From positions 1 through 34,782 of the forward strand of contig JAJPIW010000101.1 in the NCBI GenBank assembly GCA_021324575.1: DNA of 34,782 bases. Reading direction: 5' to 3'. Of this stretch, positions 9,720 through 17,433 are shown one piece after another. Source of the stretch: Intrasporangiaceae bacterium (GTDB lineage Bacteria > Actinomycetota > Actinomycetes > Actinomycetales > Dermatophilaceae). The notes under the pieces are model-generated. The model had not been told where the DNA came from, searched no databases, and was given only the letters and a program-made list of their open reading frames with translations. How positions within the stretch are numbered: position 1 is the first letter of the stretch; the number at the start of each line of letters is the position of its first letter. The translations under genes were made by a program, and so were the position numbers.

Positions 9720-10384
9720 GACGTGACTCCGACCCGAGTCGGAACCTGCTCCGGATAGACCGGCCGGGCCGCTGCCACGGCCGCCTCGGTCGCGACCACC
9801 TGGCGTGCAGCGGCCTCCTCGGCCGGGAGCTGGCCGTACCTCACCGCGTCGAAGTGCCGGGCAGCCAACCGGAGGTCGGCGAGCTGGCCGGGGAAGTGCG
9901 GGCCGAGCGCACCTGCGAGCTCGTATGCCGTGCGCCCGGGGGAGTCCTCGAGAACCGACCGCTCCACGACACCGGCCGCGACAGCCCGCATCCCGGCGAC
10001 GACCGCGTCGTCCCAGCGTCCGGTGGCGATCGAAGCAGCAGCGGCGGCGCGCAGCTCGGCCGCCGAGCGGCGGTCGTCGCCGAGCACGCCGTCGGAGCCG
10101 GTGCGACGCCCGGCGCGCCGAACGTCCGGGCGGACGGTCCGCAGCACGACGACCGCGATGACAAGGGCGACGACCAGCGCCGCGGCATACAACAGCCACG
10201 GGGACGTTCCGAGCCCGAGCCCCGGACCGCTCCCGGAGAAGTGGAGGTGGTCACGCAGCCAGGTGAGGATCCGCTCCAGGAGACCGGGCTCGTCGCGGTA
10301 GATGCTCTTGCGCAGCTCCTCGACGACCCACCGGTGCGCCTCGTCGGGCGACGGGTCGAGCGGGGGGCCGTCGGCGCGGAACAT
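9716..10384 (-). CDS. DUF4129 domain membrane protein
   Basis: This 222-aa protein has one central membrane helix (WLLYAAALVVALVIAVVVL, about residues 64-82). Its C-terminal DUF4129 domain ends in the signature TAYELAGALG, LRLAARHFDAVRYGQLPA. In other proteins DUF4129 is fused to transglutaminase-like domains; here it stands alone, as usual in this cluster. The start at ATG 10384 leaves a 7-nt gap to the upstream membrane protein gene. The ribosome binding site is weak, so translation may depend on coupling. Confidence 0.85.
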   Translation of the reverse strand: MFRADGPPLDPSPDEAHRWVVEELRKSIYRDEPGLLERILTWLRDHLHFSGSGPGLGLGTSPWLLYAAALVVALVIAVVVLRTVRPDVRRAGRRTGSDGVLGDDRRSAAELRAAAAASIATGRWDDAVVAGMRAVAAGVVERSVLEDSPGRTAYELAGALGPHFPGQLADLRLAARHFDAVRYGQLPAEEAAARQVVATEAAVAAARPVYPEQVPTRVGVTS

Positions 10385-10391
10385 GGGGGAC

Positions 10392-11552
10392 TCAGGCTCC
10401 GGACTGGGCGGCCCGGACGAGCTGGACGTCGAGCGCCTCCCGGCGGATCCGCTGGTCGATGTAGAGCAGGGTGCTTGCGCCGGCCGAGAACGGGGTGGTG
10501 AGGGTGCCCACGACGATCGAGGCGAGGGCGGCGATGAAGACGGTGCCGACCGCGATGACGTTCGTCGAGTCGGTGGCGCCCTCCAACGCGAAGCGCAGCC
10601 CGAAGGTGATGGGCAGGGAGAGGATGCCACCGCCGATGCCGGCCATCAGCCCCACCAGCAGCCGGATGCCGAGGATCCGCCAGAACGGCTGGCCCGAGGT
10701 GAGCCGCCACGAACGCCGCAGTCCGGCGACCGGCCCGAGCTGCTCCAGGACGATGGCCGACGCCGCGAACCCGAACCGGATCGACACGACGACGACTACC
10801 ACGACCATGGCCACCACACCGACCACCAAGGCGAAGATGCCACCGCCGACTCCGCTGTCGCTGCTCCCGGAGGTGGACGCGATCAGGATGCCGACCGGAG
10901 CGCCGAGGCAGAGCGCGACCGTGCCGACCAGGATGAGGAACAGGAGCACTGCGCTGCCCACGACTGACCACAGGCGGCTGCGGGTCGAGGCCCAGGTCTG
11001 TTGGAGGGAGGTCTTCCGCCCGATGACGCCCTGCCCGATGACGTGGGCCATGAACCCGGTCATGAGCAGGACGGCCGCCGATGAGGCGAGCTGCGGGAGG
11101 TCGCTACCGAGCGCCCCGAAGAGGCTCCCTGCGGTGAGGCCGCTGCCGGTCAGCCCGTCGGGGAGCCGGTCGCCGAACTGGCCGTTGGCCCAGCTCGCCA
11201 GCCAGGCGCCGAGGAGGGCGGCCGGGACGACGAAGATGAGGGTTGTCACCAGGCCCAAGCCGAGGGTGGCCGCCGGGTTGCCCCGGATCGCCGTCGTCAC
11301 GCCGCTGAGGATGTCGCTGACGAGGAGCGGGCGGAGGGGCACGATGCCGGGCCGGTACTCGGCATACATCGAGGGGGTGAACACCGCGGCCGATGGCGTC
11401 CACTGCTGGGAGCCCTGGCTCGCGGGCGCCGCGACGCCGGAGTCGGGCGGCGGCGAAGGTGGTCCGGGTGGTCCGGGCTGGCCCGCGTCGACGGGTCGGC
11501 TGGGGTCAGCCGGCCGCCCCGGTGCAGCCCACTGCGGGTCGTCGTCGCTCAT
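10392..11552 (-). CDS. multi-pass membrane protein, GPDP_memb-like
   Basis: This 386-aa protein opens with a Pro/Gly-rich cytoplasmic segment of about 60 residues. RPGIVPLRPLLVSDILSGV follows, typical of the actinobacterial family annotated as glycerophosphoryl diester phosphodiesterase membrane domain. It then has about six hydrophobic helices, including an almost pure Val/Met run (GVVAMVVVVVVVSI). No phosphodiesterase active site is present, so enzymatic activity should not be assumed. A good ribosome binding site (GGAGGGGAGA) sits 8 nt before the ATG. It is the first gene of the MoxR/DUF58 sub-block, and only 35 nt separate it from the uridine kinase-like gene. Confidence 0.8.
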   Translation of the reverse strand: MSDDDPQWAAPGRPADPSRPVDAGQPGPPGPPSPPPDSGVAAPASQGSQQWTPSAAVFTPSMYAEYRPGIVPLRPLLVSDILSGVTTAIRGNPAATLGLGLVTTLIFVVPAALLGAWLASWANGQFGDRLPDGLTGSGLTAGSLFGALGSDLPQLASSAAVLLMTGFMAHVIGQGVIGRKTSLQQTWASTRSRLWSVVGSAVLLFLILVGTVALCLGAPVGILIASTSGSSDSGVGGGIFALVVGVVAMVVVVVVVSIRFGFAASAIVLEQLGPVAGLRRSWRLTSGQPFWRILGIRLLVGLMAGIGGGILSLPITFGLRFALEGATDSTNVIAVGTVFIAALASIVVGTLTTPFSAGASTLLYIDQRIRREALDVQLVRAAQSGA

Positions 11553-11587
11553 CGTGTCTCCCCTCCATCCACCGCGATGCCCAGAAT

Positions 11588-12223
11588 CTAGTCCGTCGGG
11601 ACGACGGCGCGGTCGACTGCACCCAGCTCGGCCTGGACGGCGCGGGGACTGCGCGGCACGGCACCCAGCGCGACCTGGGCCGCGACGACCCCCGGCTCGG
11701 CCCGCATGAGCGCCCAGCCGCGGCGGAGGAGGACGCGCGGCGGCTTGCGGCGCTCGCGCAGGTCGCGGACCAGCCGGAGCAGGAAGGTCACCTGCCGCGG
11801 TCGGTGGATGACGTATGCCGCCCGCAACAGCCCGTGCCGACACAGCGGCTCGACGAGCTCGGCGGCGAAGATCCCCTCGGCGAGGATGAGCGCGTCGGGG
11901 TCGGCGGTGAGGGTGGACTCGCCGACGGCCCGGGACCGCGAGAGGTCGTAGCGCGGCATCCGGGCACTGCCGGTGCACACGAGGTCCTCGAGAGCCTGGA
12001 GCGCGGCGCCTCCGTCCCAGCTCGCCGGGTCGTCCCAGTCGATGATCCCCAGGGCCGCGCTCCGCGGCATGGCGGGGTCGTCCTCATTGCGGTAGAAGTC
12101 GTCGAGCCGGACGATCGGCCAGCCGTGACGCGTGGCGAGGCCCGCGGCGAGGCGTGACTTGCCGGACCCACTCGGCCCGGCGAGGATCACGACGGCCGGA
12201 CGGGGTGGGCGGCGGTCGGACAA
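11588..12223 (-). CDS. uridine kinase-like P-loop kinase
   Basis: This 211-aa protein has Walker A GPSGSGKS near residue 17 followed by RLDDFYRN, which carries the DD/Y pair of uridine kinase-type enzymes, and IDWDDPASWD. LILAEGIFAAEL supplies the second Asp/Glu strand, and RPRQVTFLLRLVRDLRERRK resembles the lid. These place it in the uridine kinase/phosphoribulokinase superfamily; nucleoside phosphorylation is plausible next to deoC. It starts with TTG at 12223, one base after the stop of the upstream ALDH-like gene. No ATG or GTG is available, and coupling is likely. The substrate is not proven. Confidence 0.82.
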   Translation of the reverse strand: MSDRRPPRPAVVILAGPSGSGKSRLAAGLATRHGWPIVRLDDFYRNEDDPAMPRSAALGIIDWDDPASWDGGAALQALEDLVCTGSARMPRYDLSRSRAVGESTLTADPDALILAEGIFAAELVEPLCRHGLLRAAYVIHRPRQVTFLLRLVRDLRERRKPPRVLLRRGWALMRAEPGVVAAQVALGAVPRSPRAVQAELGAVDRAVVPTD

Positions 12224-12224
12224 G

Positions 12225-13151
12225 TCAGCGGCCCTTGGGGTGCCAGACCGTCTTGGTCTCCAGGAACGTCGTCATACGGGACAGGTCGGGCTGCTCGGAC
12301 CAGTCCGGCTCGATGGCCTCGGCACCGGAGCCGGCCGGCCGGAGGACCCGTTTGAGGTTCTCGGCGGCAGCCAGCTCGAGGTCGCCCCACGCCAGCCCGT
12401 CGACCCCGGCCGCGCCGGTGAGGTCGATGCCGTTGACGTCGCGGTGGCTGGCGAGCCACGGCGACACCTCGGCGGTCGACCCGGTGATCAGGTTGACGAC
12501 ACCGCCGGGGACGTCGCTCGTCGCGAGCGCCTCGGCGAGGGCGATGGCCGGGATCGGGCGCTCGGTCGAGGTGAGGACGACCGCGGTGTTGCCGGTCGCG
12601 ACGACCGGCGCGACGACGCTGACCAGCCCGAGCAGGCTCGACTGCTGCGGCGCCAGGACGGCCACGACCCCGGTCGGCTCGGGGGCCGAGATGTCGAAGT
12701 ACGGACCCGCCACGGGGTTGAGCCCGCCGAGGATCTGGGCCAGCTTGTCGGTCCACCCGGCATACCAGACCCAGCGGTCGATCGCCTGCGAGACAAGGGA
12801 GTCCGCGCGGGTCGGGCTCACGCCCTCGGCGGCGCGCACGTCCTCGACGAACTGGCCGCGGCGGCTCTCCATGACCTCGGCAACGCGGTAGAGGACCTGC
12901 CCGCGGTTGTATGCCGTGGCGCCGGCCCAGCCGGCGAATGCACCCCGTGCCGCGACGACGGCATCGCGGGCGTCCTTGCGCGACCCCTGCGCCGCGTTGG
13001 CGAGGAACCGGGGAGCCGAGCGACCCACGGGAGCCGAGTGCACGGCATACGAGCGACCGGACTCACTCCGCGGGAACTTGCCGCCGATGTAGAGCTTGTA
13101 GGTCTTCTTGACGTCGACGCGCGGTGACGTCTTCTGTGCTGTCGGTGCCAT
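12225..13151 (-). CDS. truncated aldehyde dehydrogenase-like protein without catalytic domain
   Basis: This 308-aa protein aligns with the N-terminal coenzyme-binding part of aldehyde dehydrogenases: KTYKLYIGGKFPRSESGRSY, a helix pattern AARGAFAGWAGATAYNRGQV, PTGVVAVLAPQQSSLLGLVS, GNTAVVLTSTERPIPAIALA and PGGVVNLITGS. After VNGIDLTG the frame turns into a unique Leu/Ala-rich tail and stops. The ELGGK glutamate and the catalytic Cys region are absent, and the usual PWNFP is replaced by APQQS. The gene is intact and follows the full-length ALDH gene with a 1-nt gap, so it looks like a retained pseudo-enzyme or partner subunit rather than decay. Structural or regulatory partnership with the ALDH is inferred. 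Confidence 0.85.
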   Translation of the reverse strand: MAPTAQKTSPRVDVKKTYKLYIGGKFPRSESGRSYAVHSAPVGRSAPRFLANAAQGSRKDARDAVVAARGAFAGWAGATAYNRGQVLYRVAEVMESRRGQFVEDVRAAEGVSPTRADSLVSQAIDRWVWYAGWTDKLAQILGGLNPVAGPYFDISAPEPTGVVAVLAPQQSSLLGLVSVVAPVVATGNTAVVLTSTERPIPAIALAEALATSDVPGGVVNLITGSTAEVSPWLASHRDVNGIDLTGAAGVDGLAWGDLELAAAENLKRVLRPAGSGAEAIEPDWSEQPDLSRMTTFLETKTVWHPKGR

Positions 13152-13152
13152 G

Positions 13153-14598
13153 TCAGTTGCCCTTCCCGGTGCTCACGTAGGCCTCGAGCCCGTGGCGGCC
13201 GCCCTCGCGGCCGTAGCCCGACTCCTTGTAGCCGCCGAACGGGCTCGTAGGGTCGAACTTGTTGAACGTGTTGGCCCACACGACCCCGGCGCGGAGCTGG
13301 TCGGCCATCCACAGGATGCGCGAGCCCTTCTCGGTCCAGATCCCGGCGGACAGGCCGTAGGGGGTGTTGTTGGCCTTGGCGACCGCCTCGTGCGGGGTAC
13401 GGAAGGTGAGCACGGACAGGACCGGACCGAAGATCTCCTCCTGGGCGATCCGGTGGGTCTGGCTGACGCCGGTGAAGATCGTCGGCCGGAACCAGAAGCC
13501 CTTCTCCGGCAGCGCGCACTCGTTGTCCCAGCGGACCGCGCCCTCGGCCTCACCGGCCGCGGTCAGCTCGACGATCCGCTCGAGCTGACGCTTGGAGTTG
13601 ATCGCGCCGACGTCGGTGTTCTTGTCGAGCGGGTCCCCGACGCGCAAGGTGGCCAGCCGCCGCTTGAGCCGTGCGTCGACCTCCTCGGCGATCGACTCCT
13701 GCACGAGCAGCCGGGACCCGGCGCAGCAGACGTGGCCCTGGTTGAAGAAGATGCCGTTGACGATGCCCTCGACGGCCTGGTCGATGGGGGCGTCGTCGAA
13801 GACGATGTTGGCCGCCTTGCCGCCGAGCTCGAGGGTGGCGCGCTTGCGGGTGCCGGCGATCGAGCGGGCGATCATCTTGCCGACGCCGGTCGAGCCGGTG
13901 AAGGCGAGCTTGTCGATGCCGGGGTGGTCGACGATGGCCTGCCCGGTGATGCCGGCGCCGGTGACGATATTGACGACGCCCGGGGGCAGGTCGGCCTGCC
14001 GGCAGACGTCGGCGAAGAGGAGCGCCGTGAGCGGCGTGGTCTCGGCAGGCTTGAGGACGACGGTGTTGCCGCAGGCCAGGGCCGGGGCGATCTTCCAGGC
14101 GAGCATGAGGAGCGGGAAGTTCCACGGGATCACTTGTCCCACAACGCCGATCGGCCGCGGGTTGCTGCCGAGGCTGGCGTAGTCGAGCTTGTCGGCCCAG
14201 CCGGCGTTGTAGAAGAAGTGCGCGGCCGCGAGGGGCACGTCGACGTCGCGGCTCTCCTTGATCGGCTTGCCGTTGTCGAGGGTCTCCAGGACGGCGAACT
14301 CGCGGGCCCGCTCCTGCAGGATGCGGGCGATCCGGAAGAGGTACTTGCCGCGGTCGGCGCCGGACATCTTGGACCAGACCCGCTCGTATGCCGTGCGCGC
14401 GGCCCGGACCGCCTTGTCGACGTCGGCCTCGTCGGCCTCGGAGATGTCGGCGAGCACCTCCTCGGTGGCGGGGTTGATCGTCTTGAACGCCTTGCCGTGG
14501 CCCTCGACCCACTCCCCACCGATGAACAGGCCGTAGGAGGACTGGATGTCGACGACCGCCCGGGACTCCGGTGCGGGTGCGTACTCGAATGTGCTCAT
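13153..14598 (-). CDS. NAD(P)-dependent aldehyde dehydrogenase
   Basis: This 481-aa protein is a full-length ALDH. Landmarks are VIPWNFPLLM at about residues 156-165, KPAETTPLTA at 183-192, FTGSTGVGK at 233-241, catalytic base Glu257 in LELGGK, nucleophile Cys291 in GHVCCAGSR, EEIFGPVLSV and PFGGYKESGYGREGG at the C-terminus. It lies 25 nt after deoC in the same transcription unit, so it probably oxidises the acetaldehyde released by DeoC to acetate. It is cytoplasmic and likely tetrameric. The start at ATG 14598 is about 12 nt after an ACGAGGA purine run; a longer frame upstream overlaps deoC and is rejected. Confidence 0.95.
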   Translation of the reverse strand: MSTFEYAPAPESRAVVDIQSSYGLFIGGEWVEGHGKAFKTINPATEEVLADISEADEADVDKAVRAARTAYERVWSKMSGADRGKYLFRIARILQERAREFAVLETLDNGKPIKESRDVDVPLAAAHFFYNAGWADKLDYASLGSNPRPIGVVGQVIPWNFPLLMLAWKIAPALACGNTVVLKPAETTPLTALLFADVCRQADLPPGVVNIVTGAGITGQAIVDHPGIDKLAFTGSTGVGKMIARSIAGTRKRATLELGGKAANIVFDDAPIDQAVEGIVNGIFFNQGHVCCAGSRLLVQESIAEEVDARLKRRLATLRVGDPLDKNTDVGAINSKRQLERIVELTAAGEAEGAVRWDNECALPEKGFWFRPTIFTGVSQTHRIAQEEIFGPVLSVLTFRTPHEAVAKANNTPYGLSAGIWTEKGSRILWMADQLRAGVVWANTFNKFDPTSPFGGYKESGYGREGGRHGLEAYVSTGKGN

Positions 14599-14623
14599 GG
14601 TGGTGTGCGGTCCTCGTGGTCGG

Positions 14624-15616
14624 TCAGTAGAGGCTGGGTGCGTCGTCGGTGACGTAGTCGGCGCCGGAGTACGCGCCGATCCGCATCCGCTGGCGCTGGA
14701 GGAGCAGGTCGTTGAGCAGGCTGGACGCGCCGAAGCGGAACCAGTGGTTGTCCAGCCACTCCTCACCGGCGACCTCGCTCACGGCGACGAGGAACTTGAT
14801 GGCGTCCTTGCTGGTCCGGATGCCGCCGGCCGGCTTGACGCCGATCATCTCGCCGGTCACGTCGCGCCAGTCGCGGACCGCCTCGAGCATGATCAGCGTG
14901 ACCGGCAGGGTGGCGGCGGGGGAGATCTTGCCGGTCGAGGTCTTGATGAAGTCGCCCCCGGCGAGCATCGACAGCCACGAGGCCCGCCGGACGTTGTCGT
15001 AGGTGACCAGCTCGCCGGTCTCCATGATCACCTTGAGCCGGGCGTCACCGCACTCGGCCTTGACCTCGGTGATCTGGTTGAAGACGGTGAGGTAGTCGCC
15101 GCTGAGGAACGCACCCCGGTCGATGACCATGTCGATCTCGTCGGCCCCGGCGGCCACCGCGTCACGGGTGTCGGCGAGCTTGACCGGCATACTCGCCCGT
15201 CCGCTCGGGAACGCCGTCGCCACCGCCGCCACCTTGACCCCGCTGCCCTGGCCCAAGGCGGTCTTGGCCGCCGCGACCATGTCGCCGTAGACGCAGACCG
15301 CCGCCGTTCGCGGCGTGGTGGGGTCGGTCGGGTCGGGCAGCAGCGCCTTGGCCGCGAGGCCGCGGACCTTGCCGGGGGTGTCGGCGCCCTCGAGGGTGGT
15401 CAGGTCGATCATCGAGATCGCCGTGTCGATGGCCCACGCCTTGCTCGTCGTCTTGATCGAGCGCGTGCCCAGCGCGGCGGCCCGGCCCTCGCAGCCCACC
15501 TGGTCGACGCCGGGCAGGCCGTGCAGCCACGAGGTCAGGGCCTGGTTGGAGAGGCGGGAGACGCCGAGGAGGTCACGGGCTCGGGCTGTCGGGTCGACCG
15601 CGGTGTCGGTGCTCAC
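14624..15616 (-). CDS. deoC: deoxyribose-phosphate aldolase
   Basis: This 330-aa class I aldolase cleaves 2-deoxyribose-5-phosphate to glyceraldehyde-3-phosphate and acetaldehyde. The Schiff-base lysine is Lys225 in GDFIKTSTGK, and the second active-site lysine is Lys261 in IGVKPAGGIRT. EIDMVIDRGAFLSGDY and KVIMETGEL complete the barrel. Its length and the long N-terminal extension match the longer DERA type (as in animals and many Actinobacteria) rather than the 259-aa E. coli form. The start is GTG at 15616, with a TAGACT -10 hexamer ending 6 nt upstream. It heads a run of nine minus-strand genes with gaps of 35 nt or less. Confidence 0.96.
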   Translation of the reverse strand: MSTDTAVDPTARARDLLGVSRLSNQALTSWLHGLPGVDQVGCEGRAAALGTRSIKTTSKAWAIDTAISMIDLTTLEGADTPGKVRGLAAKALLPDPTDPTTPRTAAVCVYGDMVAAAKTALGQGSGVKVAAVATAFPSGRASMPVKLADTRDAVAAGADEIDMVIDRGAFLSGDYLTVFNQITEVKAECGDARLKVIMETGELVTYDNVRRASWLSMLAGGDFIKTSTGKISPAATLPVTLIMLEAVRDWRDVTGEMIGVKPAGGIRTSKDAIKFLVAVSEVAGEEWLDNHWFRFGASSLLNDLLLQRQRMRIGAYSGADYVTDDAPSLY

Positions 15617-15628
15617 CCGCCGAGTCTA
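15617..15628 (-). promoter_or_regulatory. deoC: leaderless -10 hexamer for deoC
   Basis: On the minus strand TAGACT occupies 15628-15623 and ends 6 nt before the GTG at 15616. A GTATGCCG-family octamer (15647-15654) lies at about the -35 position. There is no ribosome binding site. Confidence 0.55.
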
Positions 15629-15714
15629 CGGTCCTGGGTCTTTGCTGTATGCCGGTGACGCGGGTCTGCCGTGCGCCTCCGGACTCGCGGTTCGCGGCAT
15701 ACGAGGAGCCCATG

Positions 15715-16213
15715 ATGACTGCCACCTACACCTTCGATGTCTTTTCCAGCCTCGACGGCTACGGAGCCGCCACCGGCGGCTGGACGGGGTACTGGGGCAA
15801 GCAGGGCCCCGAGCCGCTGGAGCACCGTCTTGCCTCGTATGCCGCGGACCAGCGGATGGTCTTCGGGGCCAACACCTACCCGGGACTTCGTCGAGATGCT
15901 CGCGGCGAGCACGGAGGGGTCTGATGTCCGGGACCCCTGGGTCACCCGGATGGTCAACCTGCCGGCGACGGTGATCTCGACGACGCTGGAGTGCCCTCTC
16001 GACTGGCCCGATGCGACCCTCGTGAGCGGTGACGCCGTCGTCACCGGCCTGGTCGACCGGGTGCAGGTGACGCTGTTCCCGGTGATCACCGGTCAGACCG
16101 GAGTGAGCCCGATCTTCCGGTCCGCGGCCGACTTCGACCTGGAGCTCATCGAGAGCCGGACGCTCGACGGCAACGTCCTCGAGCTCATCTACCGGCCCAC
16201 GCTGCACGTCTGA
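15715..16213 (+). pseudogene. dihydrofolate reductase-family (RibD C-terminal) protein, frameshifted and deleted
   Basis: A good ribosome binding site (GAGGAG at 15703) leads into ATG 15715 and a normal family N-terminus (TFDVFSSLDGYG, YWGKQGPE, MVFGANTY). At 15879-15881 an extra C shifts the frame: dropping one C restores NTY-RDFVEML and continues in the second frame to LDWPDATLVSGDAV. There a second lesion shows, because DAV is joined directly to VTGLVDRVQVTLFPVITG. The 30-35 residues that normally lie between them (including the conserved glycine-rich strand) are missing; the junction is near 16040-16048. The remaining frame runs to LELIYRPTLHV and stops at 16213. Two independent lesions argue for a genuine pseudogene rather than a sequencing slip. 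Confidence 0.8.
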
Positions 16214-16240
16214 GCCCGGCCCCTGGTGCTGACGCGCCGG

Positions 16241-16252
16241 TACGTTGCTGGA
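16241..16252 (+). promoter_or_regulatory. leaderless -10 hexamer for the alpha/beta hydrolase
   Basis: TACGTT at 16241-16246 ends 6 nt before ATG 16253, and no ribosome binding site exists for that ATG or for the upstream CTG/GTG candidates. This favours 16253 over an in-frame start at 16226. Confidence 0.5.
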
Positions 16253-17047
16253 ATGGAGATCCGGGTGGGCGGTGTGGCGGTCCACTACGTGGAGCACGGC
16301 GTCGGCCGACCGGTGGTGGTGCTGCACGGCGCCGGGGTCGACCACAGGGAGGCCGAGGCCTGCTTCGAGCCGGTCTTCGGCAGCGTGGCGGGGTACCGGC
16401 GGATCTATCCAGACCTGCCGGGAATGGGCCGGACGGCGGCGCCTCCCTCGATGAACAGCGCGGAAGACGTCCTCACCACCATGCTTGCCTTCGCCCGAGC
16501 GGTTGCCGGCGGCACGGCATACCTGCTGGTCGGTCACTCGGCCGGCGGCTACTTCGCCCAGGCGATGACTGCTCGAGCGCCGGATGAGGTCGCTGGTCTC
16601 GCGCTCGTCTGCCCGCTGCTGCCGGGGCTGCGCGACGTCCCGGAGCACCGGGTCGCCGTCGGGTCGGGTGAGATCGGCAACGCCGACTTCCGCAGCTACT
16701 TCGTGGTTCAGACCCCGGCGATGCTGGAGCGGTACGAGCGGTATGTCCTTCCTGGCGTGGCTCTCGTCGACCACGCAGCGCTCGAGCGGATCAGTGCGCG
16801 GTGGGAGCTCGGACCGGGAGCCTCTCCGGGGCAGGTGTATGCCGGGTATGCCGGTCCGACGCTGGTCGTGGCCGGGCGACTGGACTCGACCGTCGGGTAC
16901 TCGGCGGCTGTAGACCTGTTGGACCACTACCCGCACGCGTCGCTCGCGGTGGTCGACGACGCGGGTCACGCACTGCCGCACGAGCGGTCGGATCTGCTGC
17001 GTGCGCTCGTCACCGAGTGGCTCGCGCGCGTCGAACGCTCCGGCTGA
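16253..17047 (+). CDS. alpha/beta hydrolase
   Basis: This 264-aa protein has the complete hydrolase fold. The oxyanion-hole motif is VVLHGAGVDH near residue 24, the nucleophile elbow is GHSAGG near residue 90 (Ser), the acid is probably the Asp in VVAGRLDSTVG, and the catalytic His is in DDAGHALPHE near residue 235. It is cytoplasmic, since no signal peptide is seen. The family covers esterases, lactonases and C-C hydrolases, and no substrate can be named. It stands alone between a pseudogene and a decayed fragment, with its own leaderless promoter. Confidence 0.9.
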   Translation: MEIRVGGVAVHYVEHGVGRPVVVLHGAGVDHREAEACFEPVFGSVAGYRRIYPDLPGMGRTAAPPSMNSAEDVLTTMLAFARAVAGGTAYLLVGHSAGGYFAQAMTARAPDEVAGLALVCPLLPGLRDVPEHRVAVGSGEIGNADFRSYFVVQTPAMLERYERYVLPGVALVDHAALERISARWELGPGASPGQVYAGYAGPTLVVAGRLDSTVGYSAAVDLLDHYPHASLAVVDDAGHALPHERSDLLRALVTEWLARVERSG

Positions 17048-17155
17048 TCGCGCGCCGCAGCTCGTGCTGTCTCGTTAGTGCCTTATGTCGTCGTCCTCAA
17101 CTGCTGTTATGGCTGCCGTATGGCGGGCCGCCCGCAGGCGCGTTCACGCGGGATG

Positions 17156-17313
17156 TCAGTACCCCGGGAACACCGTGCGTAGCTCGTCGAGGCTGACGTT
17201 GCCGGTCACAGAGACGTTGGCCGGCGTGTACGTCGGTCCGAGGCGTCCGGTGATCAGCCGGAGCGCGGCGTCCAGCGCGCCGGAGAACGTGGCCTTTGCG
17301 TCGTCCGCGGTCG
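17156..17313 (-). pseudogene. C-terminal remnant resembling a mycothiol-dependent maleylpyruvate isomerase-family protein
   Basis: The minus strand reads about 50 codons that look like a genuine protein end: FSGALDAALRLITGRLGP, then VSVTGNVSLDELRTVFPGY and a TGA at 17158-17156. LRL..GRL followed by a V-T-G strand and a LR.(V/L)FPG(F/Y) terminus is the pattern I associate with the C-terminal domain of the MDMPI/DinB-like family. Upstream in the same frame the sequence loses any family resemblance and runs into the promoter of the large membrane protein, so the first 150 or more codons are gone. Family assignment is from memory of the pattern and moderate in certainty. Confidence 0.55.
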
Positions 17314-17420
17314 TCTCGAGAGGGGTCGTACGCGGAAATTCCGCATCGGCAGTCAGGGGAGGTGGGTGCTTCGGGCTGTCCCACGCTGCAGGGGTTCAGA
17401 GTACGTACGGCTGGGGCCCC

Positions 17421-17433
17421 TACACTGCGCGCC
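17421..17433 (+). promoter_or_regulatory. leaderless -10 hexamer for the YfhO-like gene
   Basis: TACACT at 17421-17426 ends 7 nt before ATG 17434. No Shine-Dalgarno sequence is present, which supports this start over an upstream in-frame one at 17296. Confidence 0.5.

Larger units (their letters stand above)
17048..17433. other. 386-bp spacer holding a gene remnant and a promoter
   Basis: Apart from the minus-strand remnant at 17156-17313 and the promoter at 17421-17433, this spacer has no intact gene. Its G+C is somewhat lower near 17070-17110 than in the flanks, consistent with a junction of rearranged DNA. Confidence 0.5.

Noticed and set aside
16226-16252. Upstream start for the alpha/beta hydrolase
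   Set aside because: There is no ribosome binding site, and a TACGTT hexamer sits inside this stretch.
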